From Oscillospiraceae bacterium (GTDB lineage Bacteria; Bacillota; Clostridia; Oscillospirales; Ruminococcaceae): a stretch of 34,256 nucleotides of DNA. The DNA is taken from positions 1-34,256 of the forward strand of contig CAAGCE010000225.1 in assembly GCA_900768245.1 (NCBI GenBank), given 5' to 3'. A program made the translations under genes and the position numbers. The notes below the pieces were generated by a model. It had not been told where the DNA came from and made no database searches. It worked only from the letters and a program-made list of their open reading frames with translations. Shown piece by piece: positions 14,943 to 21,617 of the stretch. Positions within the stretch are counted from its first letter, which is position 1, and the number at the start of each line of letters is the position of its first letter.

Positions 14943-15260
14943 ATGGATAATGAAAACTATGATGTAAACGAAGAAAATCAGACAGAACCTGTCAATGAAG
15001 AACCTGTCGAGCTTACAGAGCTGTTTGTTCAGAAGAAGAAAACAGTCACCTTGTCAGATACAATAACTTTGCAGGCAATTTTATGTGTCGTTATCTCAAT
15101 AATTTATATTGGTATAAATATGCTTTTTCCGCAAATTGCAGCCGAGATGTATGACACATATGAATACAATGCAAACTCTGAAATGAATGATTATCCTGCG
15201 GCAGATGTTTTTAAGTCTGTTGCGGAATTTATGGATTCAAAGCCGGTTGAATATGATTGA
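14943..15260 (+). CDS. Small single-pass membrane protein preceding the SpoIVFB-like protease
   Basis: I do not recognise this 105-residue protein by family. It has an acidic, Asn/Glu-rich N-terminal 30 residues, a short basic KKK at about 32-34, one hydrophobic helix at about 42-65 (ILCVVISIIYIGINMLF) and an acidic C-terminal part of about 40 residues predicted outside. ATG 14943 is seven bases after GGAGGGG; a TTG at 14925 is in frame but would lie in the terminator stem. Its stop overlaps the following protease gene by eight bases. In Bacillus the gene before spoIVFB is spoIVFA, a single-pass partner that holds the protease inactive; this protein holds that place and topology but lacks any visible LytM-like domain. 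The link is inference only. Confidence 0.7.
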   Translation: MDNENYDVNEENQTEPVNEEPVELTELFVQKKKTVTLSDTITLQAILCVVISIIYIGINMLFPQIAAEMYDTYEYNANSEMNDYPAADVFKSVAEFMDSKPVEYD

Positions 15261-15834
15261 GCTGCCATTCAGACGTTTTAAAGTTTGCTTTCATTTCAGC
15301 TTTTTTGCGACAGTAGCGATCCTTATGCTATGTGCGGACAGCTGCTATGCGGTGAATGGTCTGTATGCCTGCCTGCTTCACGAAACAGGTCATCTTGCTG
15401 TAATGATGCTTTTCGGACAGCCTGTTAAGAAGCTGATCTTTTACGGCGCAGGAATAAAAATAATACAAAGCAAAAATGAACTGCTTGTCGGATTTGGAAA
15501 ACAGCTTTCAATTTTGGCGGCAGGGTGTACAGTAAATTTTCTGATATACGCTATGACAGTCTTTTTTCATAGATATGAGCTGTTCGGGCTTATAAATTTA
15601 ATGGTAGGATTGTTTAATATACTGCCCCTGAACTGTCTTGACGGCGGAAAGATAATTGTTCTTTGCTTTTACAGATTTTTTACTTATGATAAAGCTATGA
15701 AGCTTGAAGCTGCCCTGCGCAGTATCAATATTGCGACAGTACCTCTGACAGCTGTGATTTTTTTTATTGCAGGCTGGGGTAATTTTACTTTGTATGTGAC
15801 ACTTGTTTATCTGCTTTTTATGTCGATAGTATAG
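15253..15834 (+). CDS. spoIVFB: Site-2 protease family (M50) intramembrane metalloprotease, SpoIVFB-like
   Basis: This is a 193-residue membrane-embedded zinc protease. His43, Glu44 and His47 form HETGH in the first conserved helix; AAGCTVN (about 89-95) corresponds to the family's glycine/Asn turn; and NILPLNCLDGG places the third zinc ligand at Asp130. Four to six hydrophobic helices span the rest. In Bacillus SpoIVFB cleaves pro-SigK in the mother cell and its gene sits just before rplU; in many clostridia the homologue precedes a TIGR03960 radical SAM gene, which is also the next gene here. That synteny supports the name, but other M50 proteases cannot be excluded. ATG 15253 overlaps the upstream gene and has no good ribosome site, suggesting translational coupling. 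Confidence 0.68.
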   Translation: MIELPFRRFKVCFHFSFFATVAILMLCADSCYAVNGLYACLLHETGHLAVMMLFGQPVKKLIFYGAGIKIIQSKNELLVGFGKQLSILAAGCTVNFLIYAMTVFFHRYELFGLINLMVGLFNILPLNCLDGGKIIVLCFYRFFTYDKAMKLEAALRSINIATVPLTAVIFFIAGWGNFTLYVTLVYLLFMSIV

Positions 15835-15863
15835 TTGAAAATCGTCCTGATATAGTATATAAT
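15835..15863 (+). promoter_or_regulatory. Sigma-A promoter for the radical SAM gene
   Basis: TTGAAA (15835-15840), 17-base spacer, TATAAT (15858-15863). The -35 begins at the base after the stop codon of the protease gene. The start codon at 15904 leaves a leader of about 35 bases. Confidence 0.6.
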
Positions 15864-15903
15864 AATAGTATGTCAGTCGGATATAAAATTGAAAGGATTT
15901 TTT

Positions 15904-17748
15904 ATGCTTAAAGATAAAATTGAAAAACTGCTGCTGCAGGTCAGAACTCCGTCAAGATATATCGGCGGTGAGCTTAACAGCGTTGTAAAAGACAAGAGCA
16001 AGGTCGACCTGCGTTTTGCATTTTGTTTTCCCGATACATATGAAATAGGAATGTCGCATCTTGGAATGAAGATACTTTATTCCCTTACCAATTCAAGAGA
16101 AAACTATTGGTGTGAAAGAGTTTTTGCACCTGATGTTGATTTTGAAGAGCTTATGCGAAAGAACGATATTCCTCTTTACGGACTTGAAAGCCTTGAACCG
16201 ATAAAAGATTTTGACTTTATCGGCTTTACGATACAGTACGAAATGTGCTATACAAATATACTTAATATGCTTGATCTTGCAGGAGTGCCTGTAAAGGCTT
16301 TTGACCGTACAGCACTTGCGCCGATAGTTGTTGCAGGCGGACCCTGTGTATGTAACCCTGAACCGCTTGTTGATTTTATTGATATATTTATTATAGGCGA
16401 GGGCGAGGAAGTAAACCTTGAATTAATGGATCTTTATGCCGAAATGAAGAAAAAGGGTGCATCAAAGCAGGAGTTCCTTGAAGCTGCGGCAGAGATAGAC
16501 GGTATATATGTACCGTCACTTTACGATGTAAGCTATAACGAAGATGGAACAGTCAAGACCTTTACACCTAACAATGCCCATGCCAAGCCTGTTGTAAGGA
16601 AACGTATCATAAAGGATTTTGATAAGGTGTTCTATCCCGACAGCTTTGTTGTACCATACAGCGAGATCGTTCACGACAGAGCAATAGTCGAAGTGCTGAG
16701 AGGCTGTATAAGAGGATGCAGATTTTGTCAGGCAGGCTATATATACCGTCCGTTCCGTGAAAAAACAACAGGCACTATATGCAAAGAAACAAAGTCACTT
16801 TGCGAGAGTACAGGCTATGAGGAAGTGTCGCTGTCATCACTCAGCACGAGCGACTTCTCGGATATAGAAAATATGCTTGTAAAGCTTTCTGACTATACAG
16901 AGGAGGAGAAGATAAATCTTTCTCTCCCGTCAATGAGAATAGACCGTTTTAGCAAGGAGCTTATGGAACAGATACAAAAAGTCAGAAAAAGCGGTCTGAC
17001 ATTTGCTCCCGAGGCAGGTACTCAGCGTCTGCGTGATGTTATAAATAAAAATATTACGGAAGATGAGATATTCAGAGCGTGTAAGCTGGCATTTGACGGC
17101 GGATATACTTCCGTAAAGCTCTATTTTATGCTTGGACTTCCTACCGAAACCGATGATGATATAAGGGGAATTGCCGACCTTGCGGAAAGAATAGTTGATT
17201 TTTATTATGAAAATCCAAACCGTCCGAAAGGAAAGAATATTCAGATCTCCATAAGCTGTGCTACATTTGTGCCGAAGCCTTTTACACCGTTCGAGTTTGA
17301 ACCGCAGGCTTCCGAAGAAGAAATAAAGCATAAGCAGGAGGTGCTCCTTTCGTCTGTGCGTTCCCGCAAGCGTATCAATGTAAGCTGGAGCAAATACAGG
17401 GTTTCCGTGCTTGAAGCCGTGCTTGCAAAGGGTGACCGCAGACTTTGCAATGTAATTTATGACGCATGGAATAGCGGCTGTAAATTTGATAGCTGGGATG
17501 AGCATTACAGATACGATCTTTGGAAAAGAGCACTTGAAAAAAATGGTCTTGACACGGATTTCTATGCCTGCCGCAAGCGTGAATATGATGAGCTTTTCCC
17601 TTGGGATCACCTTGATTATTATGTAAGCAAGGAGTTTCTTGTCAGAGAAAATAAAACCGCACATAACGCAGTAACGACTCCAAACTGCCGTGATAAATGT
17701 TCGGGCTGCGGAGTAAGCAAATGCATAGGAGGTGCCTGCTTTGGATAA
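15904..17748 (+). CDS. TIGR03960 family radical SAM protein with B12-binding-like domain
   Basis: This 614-residue protein belongs to the widespread clostridial radical SAM family that is nearly always next to a DUF2344 gene; its reaction is not known to me. The N-terminal 200 residues resemble a cobalamin-binding Rossmann domain (IGMSHLGMKILYSL; VVAGGPCVCNPEP; FIIGEGEEVN). The radical SAM cluster motif is CIRGCRFC with Cys268, Cys272 and Cys275, followed by SLSSLSTSDFSD and TFAPEAGTQRLRDVINK. The C terminus has a cysteine cluster, NCRDKCSGCGVSKC, that may hold another metal or cluster. ATG 15904 is seven bases after GAAAGGA. Its last eight bases overlap the DUF2344 gene. Family placement is secure, function is open. 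Confidence 0.88.
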   Translation: MLKDKIEKLLLQVRTPSRYIGGELNSVVKDKSKVDLRFAFCFPDTYEIGMSHLGMKILYSLTNSRENYWCERVFAPDVDFEELMRKNDIPLYGLESLEPIKDFDFIGFTIQYEMCYTNILNMLDLAGVPVKAFDRTALAPIVVAGGPCVCNPEPLVDFIDIFIIGEGEEVNLELMDLYAEMKKKGASKQEFLEAAAEIDGIYVPSLYDVSYNEDGTVKTFTPNNAHAKPVVRKRIIKDFDKVFYPDSFVVPYSEIVHDRAIVEVLRGCIRGCRFCQAGYIYRPFREKTTGTICKETKSLCESTGYEEVSLSSLSTSDFSDIENMLVKLSDYTEEEKINLSLPSMRIDRFSKELMEQIQKVRKSGLTFAPEAGTQRLRDVINKNITEDEIFRACKLAFDGGYTSVKLYFMLGLPTETDDDIRGIADLAERIVDFYYENPNRPKGKNIQISISCATFVPKPFTPFEFEPQASEEEIKHKQEVLLSSVRSRKRINVSWSKYRVSVLEAVLAKGDRRLCNVIYDAWNSGCKFDSWDEHYRYDLWKRALEKNGLDTDFYACRKREYDELFPWDHLDYYVSKEFLVRENKTAHNAVTTPNCRDKCSGCGVSKCIGGACFG

Positions 17749-18409
17749 GTATGAAGTAAGGGGGATATTTGAAAAAACAGGCAGAGCGGTGTTTATATCT
17801 CATCTTGATCTGTTCAGGACTATGCAGAGAGCTATGAAACGTTCAAAGATACCTGTGTGGTATTCGCAGGGCTTCAATCCGAGAATTTATCTTAATTTTC
17901 CGCTTGCACTCTCCCTTGGAGTTGAGAGCCATACGGAAATTATGGACTTTGAGATAGTTGAGCAAGTGCCCTATGAAAAGCTGCTTGAAGATATAAATAA
18001 GGTGCTGCCGGAAGGACTGCATTTTATTTCAATGGCTGCCCCCGTCAGCAAGAATAAGGAAATAGCTTTTGCGGAGTATGTTTTTGATTTTTATTGTGAA
18101 GACAGAGCTCCGAATGAGATAGCTGAGAAATTCGATGAAATGATGTCCCTTGATATTATTGAAGTGGAAAAACATTCAAAGAAAAAAGGAATGGTCACAA
18201 TTGATATTAAGCCGCATATAGATGTTGTGGAAAAGAGCATTGCTGAGGATAGTTTCCATGTGACTGTAAGACTTCCTGCGGGAACGGAACTGAATGTCAA
18301 TTCAAACGTTTTCAGTGAAGCTTTTATAAAGTGCAGCGGCTTGGAATTTTCTAAAATTAGTGCAAAACGCACAAAAATACTCCGCGCCGATGGTACAGAT
18401 TTTGCATAA
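17741..18409 (+). CDS. DUF2344 (TIGR03936 family) protein
   Basis: The 222-residue protein belongs to the DUF2344 family, which is fused or adjacent to TIGR03960 radical SAM proteins in many bacteria. Recognisable parts are VRGIFEKTGRAVFISHLDL at the start and the region RAMKRSKIPVWYSQGFNP with LNFPLALSLGVES. The C-terminal part (ISAKRTKILRADG) is basic. I chose a TTG start at 17741, eight bases after AGGAGG (17727-17732); the in-frame GTG at 17732 is part of that site. It overlaps the radical SAM gene by eight bases, so they are translated together. The function is unknown; a role in RNA or ribosome biology is often suspected because of neighbours such as ribosomal protein genes. Confidence 0.85.
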   Translation: MDKYEVRGIFEKTGRAVFISHLDLFRTMQRAMKRSKIPVWYSQGFNPRIYLNFPLALSLGVESHTEIMDFEIVEQVPYEKLLEDINKVLPEGLHFISMAAPVSKNKEIAFAEYVFDFYCEDRAPNEIAEKFDEMMSLDIIEVEKHSKKKGMVTIDIKPHIDVVEKSIAEDSFHVTVRLPAGTELNVNSNVFSEAFIKCSGLEFSKISAKRTKILRADGTDFA

Positions 18410-18441
18410 TCAACATAAAGCGATTTTTTGTAAAAAAACGC

Positions 18442-18470
18442 TTGTAATTTTTGTTCTTATGTGCTAAAAT
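18442..18470 (+). promoter_or_regulatory. Promoter for rplS (sigma-A with extended -10)
   Basis: TTGTAA (18442-18447), 17-base spacer, TAAAAT (18465-18470) preceded by TGC. Transcription would start near 18477, giving a leader of about 165 bases before rplS. An AT-rich hairpin (AAGCG...CGCTT, 18418-18443) just upstream may end the DUF2344 transcript. Confidence 0.6.
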
Positions 18471-18479
18471 AAAGAAGCA

Positions 18480-18625
18480 TTTAAAAATCCGTTAGCTGAA
18501 TTATGCCTTTTTGCGGTCAGCTTACGAGATTAATGCCGCCGAAAGGCTGACATTAAAAGGACAGTCCGCTGCCCCAGCCGCATTATTGAGCGGTACTTGC
18601 GTGAGGTAAGAATGTCTTAAATTTT
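18480..18625 (+). ncRNA. Structured rplS 5' leader, probably an L19 autoregulatory leader
   Basis: The leader can fold extensively. CGTTAGCTGA (18490-18499) pairs with TCAGCTTACG (18517-18526) with one mismatch. GTCAGC (18516-18521) can instead pair with GCTGAC (18546-18551). TTAATG (18530-18535) can pair with CATTAA (18551-18556). CCGCT (18566-18570) pairs with AGCGG (18589-18593) around a C-rich loop, and CTTGC/GTAAG closes a small stem near 18597-18611. L19 leaders are a known Firmicute RNA family regulating rplS; the location and fold complexity fit, but I cannot check the consensus. Confidence 0.6.
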
Positions 18626-18640
18626 AGGAGGAAAATATTC

Positions 18641-18985
18641 ATGGACGCACTCAAACTTATCAGCGAAAGCAGTATGAAAAAGGAAGCACCTGCAGTAAAC
18701 GTTGGTGATACTGTAAAGGTACACGTTAAGATCAAGGAAGGCGACAAGTACAGAATCCAGATTTTTGAAGGTACTGTAATCGCTAAGAAGCACGGCGGAA
18801 TCAACGAAACATTTACTGTTAGACGTGTAGCTCACGGCTGCGGTATTGAAAGAGTATTCCCTGTTCATTCACCTGTTGTAGACAAGGTTGAAGTTGTTAG
18901 AGGCGGTAAGGTTCGCCGCGGTAAGCTTTACTACATCCGTGGAAGAGTTGGTAAGGCTGCTAAGGTTAAAGAACAGATCAACTGA
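18641..18985 (+). CDS. rplS: 50S ribosomal protein L19
   Basis: L19 binds at the interface between the large and small ribosomal subunits. The 114-residue product has the normal length and the family stretches VNVGDTVKVHVKIKEG, IQIFEGTVIAKKHGG, FTVRRVAHGCGIERVFPVHS and KLYYIRGRVGKAAKVKE. AGGAGG ends ten bases before the ATG. It is preceded by a long structured leader and followed by a strong terminator, so it is mostly expressed alone, though lepB-rbgA-rnhB-yraN follow in the common Firmicute order. Codon usage is strongly biased as expected for a highly expressed gene. Confidence 0.97.
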   Translation: MDALKLISESSMKKEAPAVNVGDTVKVHVKIKEGDKYRIQIFEGTVIAKKHGGINETFTVRRVAHGCGIERVFPVHSPVVDKVEVVRGGKVRRGKLYYIRGRVGKAAKVKEQIN

Positions 18986-19008
18986 GTATTTTTTAGGTTT
19001 TTTAACCG

Positions 19009-19033
19009 AAAAGGGACATATTGTCCCTTTTTT
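19009..19033 (+). terminator. Rho-independent terminator of rplS
   Basis: AAGGGACA (19011-19018) pairs with TGTCCCTT (19022-19029) around a three-base loop, with extra A-U pairs below and a run of T. It lies 24 bases after the rplS stop. Confidence 0.9.
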
Positions 19034-19141
19034 GCTATTTAATTATTTTGGGATAACCGACCGCCTTTCAGTTGATGCGGTCGAAGCTCCCTTAGTGTAT
19101 TGACAGTGAACTATACTTAACTTGGAGAGGAAGTAACGGTT

Positions 19142-19726
19142 ATGGCGAAATATGAGCTTAATTACGAAGTCCTTGATGAAGATGCCAAGAAAAAAGGCGG
19201 AGACGCAGAAGAATTTTTCGACTGGGTCGAAACGATCATTTTTGCATTTTTTACAGTAATTCTTGTATTTACGTTCCTTTTGCGTATTGCGGTCGTAAGC
19301 GGTGAATCAATGCTGCCTACACTTCAGGATAAAGACAGACTTATCGTTTCTTATCTCTTCTATACACCCAAAAACGGTGATATAGTAATTGTTGACTGTG
19401 AAGATTCAATTCTTGACAAGGTCATAGTTAAGCGTGTCATAGCTACGGCAGGACAGACTGTTGATATTGATTTTGATGCAGGCACAGTAAAGGTTGACGG
19501 AGCTGTGCTTGAAGAAAGCTATATCAATAACCTGACTCAGCTTGATGAGGGTGCGCATGAGTACCCTGTAACAGTTCCTGAGGGCTGCGTATTTGTAATG
19601 GGCGATAACCGTATGAATTCTACCGACAGCAGAAGTCCGCTTGTTGGCTTTGTTCCCGTTGATGATATTCTCGGCAAGGTAGTTCTGCGTATATTCCCAT
19701 TCTCAAGTATCGGAGTTCCGGCATAA
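19142..19726 (+). CDS. lepB: Signal peptidase I
   Basis: Signal peptidase I removes signal peptides from secreted proteins at the outer face of the membrane. The 194-residue protein is N-in with one membrane helix at about residues 29-52 and an outside catalytic domain. The nucleophile is Ser56 in SGESMLPTL and the general base Lys97 in VIVKRVIA. The later boxes GCVFVMGDNRMNSTDSR and LGKVVLRIFP are present. GGAGAGGAAG precedes the ATG. It stands between rplS and rbgA, the usual Firmicute position. The nearest TTGACA word (19099) has no matching -10, so its promoter is unclear and some expression may come from rplS read-through. Confidence 0.95.
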   Translation: MAKYELNYEVLDEDAKKKGGDAEEFFDWVETIIFAFFTVILVFTFLLRIAVVSGESMLPTLQDKDRLIVSYLFYTPKNGDIVIVDCEDSILDKVIVKRVIATAGQTVDIDFDAGTVKVDGAVLEESYINNLTQLDEGAHEYPVTVPEGCVFVMGDNRMNSTDSRSPLVGFVPVDDILGKVVLRIFPFSSIGVPA

Positions 19727-19741
19727 AATTCGGAGGTTTAA

Positions 19742-20611
19742 ATGACTGAGATTCCATCTATCCAATGGTTTCCGGGACATATGGCGAAAACCAAGAGGAT
19801 GATAAAAGCGTCATTGCCTCTTGTTGATGCTGTTGTGGAGATCATAGATGCCCGAATACCAAATTCAAGCAAGAATCCTGATCTTCAGACATTGATCGAG
19901 GGAAAACCGAGAGTTGTTATTTTAAATAAATGTGATACCGCAGACGAGGCTTCTGTTCAGAAGTGGATCTCATGGTATAACAAGCAGGGCATAACTGCTA
20001 TTGCAACGGATTGCCGCAGCGGCAGAGGCGTAAATAAGTTTGTTCCTGCAGTAAAATCCGTTTTAAAGGATATGCTGGCAAAATATGAAGCAAAGGGTAT
20101 GACTGGGCGTGTCATTCATGTAATGGTCGTCGGAATACCTAATGTGGGCAAGTCATCATTCATAAACAGACTTGCAAAACAGAAAAAAGCTAAGGTCGAG
20201 GATCGTCCAGGTGTTACGCTCAATAAGCAGTGGGTAAAAATTGCCGATGATGTTGAGCTTCTTGATATGCCCGGTGTTCTGTGGCCTAAGTTTGAAGATA
20301 AAACAGTAGGCGAACGACTTGCTTTTACCGGTGCTGTAAAAGATGACGTAGTTGATGTTGAAGCGCTTGCTTCAAGGCTTCTTTATGTTCTTAACGGTAT
20401 GTATCGTGATACTCTTACTTCAAGATATAAGATACAGACTGAAGACGAAGAGGACGGCTATGAGATCCTTAAAAAGGTCGGAAAAAGCAGAGGAATGCTC
20501 ATTTCGGGCGGTGAGATAAATACCGAACGTGCTGCAATTACCGTTCTTGACGAGTTCAGAAGCGGTAAGCTCGGCAGGGTAACTCTTGAACTGCCCGGGG
20601 ACGGAGTGTAA
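19742..20611 (+). CDS. rbgA: Ribosome biogenesis GTPase RbgA (YlqF)
   Basis: RbgA is an essential GTPase in late assembly of the 50S subunit in Bacillus. The 289-residue protein shows the circularly permuted G-motif order: NKCD at residues 62-65, then the P-loop GIPNVGKS at 131-138 and DMPG at 175-178. The N-terminal IQWFPGHMAKTKRMI and the middle WVKIADDVELLDMPGVLWPKFED are typical. CGGAGG ends six bases before the ATG. It starts 15 bases after lepB and ends one base before rnhB, so these are one transcription unit. Confidence 0.96.
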   Translation: MTEIPSIQWFPGHMAKTKRMIKASLPLVDAVVEIIDARIPNSSKNPDLQTLIEGKPRVVILNKCDTADEASVQKWISWYNKQGITAIATDCRSGRGVNKFVPAVKSVLKDMLAKYEAKGMTGRVIHVMVVGIPNVGKSSFINRLAKQKKAKVEDRPGVTLNKQWVKIADDVELLDMPGVLWPKFEDKTVGERLAFTGAVKDDVVDVEALASRLLYVLNGMYRDTLTSRYKIQTEDEEDGYEILKKVGKSRGMLISGGEINTERAAITVLDEFRSGKLGRVTLELPGDGV

Positions 20612-20612
20612 T

Positions 20613-21236
20613 ATGACTTTGTTTGAATATGACAGTGAAATGCGTAAGCTTTATCCTGTCTTCTGCGGAGTAGATGAAGCGGGAAGAGGACCTCTTGCAG
20701 GAGATGTTTACGCTGCCGCAGTTATTTTTAAAGACGGTGTTGTTATTGATGGTATAAATGACAGCAAAAAGCTCAGTGAAAAAAAGCGTGAGCAGCTTTT
20801 TGATGAAATAATCGAAAAGGCATCAGCGTACTGCATAGCAACGGCAAGCGTTGAAGAAATCGAAAAATATAATATTCTTCAGGCGACATTTATGGCAATG
20901 CGCCGTGCAGTTGAAGGACTTGGCATTAAGCCTGAGTTAGCTTTGGTTGACGGCAACAGATACCCTGAAATGCCCTGTGAAGTTCAGACACTTGTCAAGG
21001 GTGACGGAACTTCTGCGAGCATTGCGGCTGCATCTATACTTGCAAAAGTCAGCCGTGACAGATATATGAATGAAATTGCCGAAAAGTATCCGCAGTACCG
21101 GTTTGAAAAACATAAAGGCTACGGAACAAAGCTTCATAATGAGCTTATACTTGAATACGGTCCTTCACCTGTTCACAGAATGTCGTTTCTGAAAAAGCTT
21201 TATGAAAAACAGGGTCGATCTGAAAATGACAGCTAA
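20613..21236 (+). CDS. rnhB: Ribonuclease HII
   Basis: RNase HII removes ribonucleotides and RNA primers from DNA. The 207-residue protein has the catalytic GVDEAGRGPLAG with Asp21-Glu22, INDSKKLSEKKRE, the third-acid region LALVDGNRYP and the SIAAASILAKVSRDR helix with YPQYRFEKHKGYGT. I chose ATG 20613 behind GGAGTG; the frame is open further upstream inside rbgA but without a ribosome site. It follows rbgA by one base and overlaps yraN by 11 bases. Confidence 0.95.
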   Translation: MTLFEYDSEMRKLYPVFCGVDEAGRGPLAGDVYAAAVIFKDGVVIDGINDSKKLSEKKREQLFDEIIEKASAYCIATASVEEIEKYNILQATFMAMRRAVEGLGIKPELALVDGNRYPEMPCEVQTLVKGDGTSASIAAASILAKVSRDRYMNEIAEKYPQYRFEKHKGYGTKLHNELILEYGPSPVHRMSFLKKLYEKQGRSENDS

Positions 21237-21603
21237 GGAACTTGGAAATTACGGTGAAAAGATAGCTGCTCTTTATCTGGAGAAAAAGGGGTACCATATC
21301 CTTGCGAGAAATTTCTGCGTAAAGGGCGGAGAAATTGATATTATTGCCGTGAAAGACGGTTTTATCGCTTTTGTTGAGGTAAAGACCCGTACTCCGGATT
21401 ATCTTGTGGGAGGTCTTGAAGCGGTTAATTACCGTAAGCGTCGGCTTATAATCAGAACATCGGAACAATATTCAATAAGACATCCACATGATCTGCAGCC
21501 GAGATTTGACATTGTTGAAATTATTATCGACGGAAGAAAAGTTGTTGGATTTAATTATATCGAAAATGCCTTTGATGCAAGCGATATAATGACTATATTA
21601 TAA
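21226..21603 (+). CDS. yraN: UPF0102 family protein YraN
   Basis: YraN proteins are small predicted endonuclease-fold proteins found next to rnhB in very many bacteria; the cellular role is not settled. The 125-residue product has the characteristic LGNYGEKIAALYLEKKGYHI start, GGEIDIIAVKDGFIAFVEVK (a PD-(D/E)XK-like core with Glu, Asp and the EVK motif) and RFDIVEI near the end. I chose ATG 21226, which gives the common family N terminus; an upstream in-frame ATG at 21202 has no ribosome site and lies inside rnhB. It overlaps rnhB by 11 bases and is followed 14 bases later by thrC. Confidence 0.9.
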   Translation: MTAKELGNYGEKIAALYLEKKGYHILARNFCVKGGEIDIIAVKDGFIAFVEVKTRTPDYLVGGLEAVNYRKRRLIIRTSEQYSIRHPHDLQPRFDIVEIIIDGRKVVGFNYIENAFDASDIMTIL

Positions 21604-21617
21604 AAGGATTGTTGTTT

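Noticed and set aside
16930..17664. A 244-codon minus-strand frame
   Set aside because: It lies wholly inside the radical SAM gene in antisense, has no ribosome site and no recognisable domain.
19099..19111. TTGACA followed by TATACT before lepB
   Set aside because: The two boxes are only six bases apart, so they cannot be one promoter, and no correctly spaced partner is present for either.
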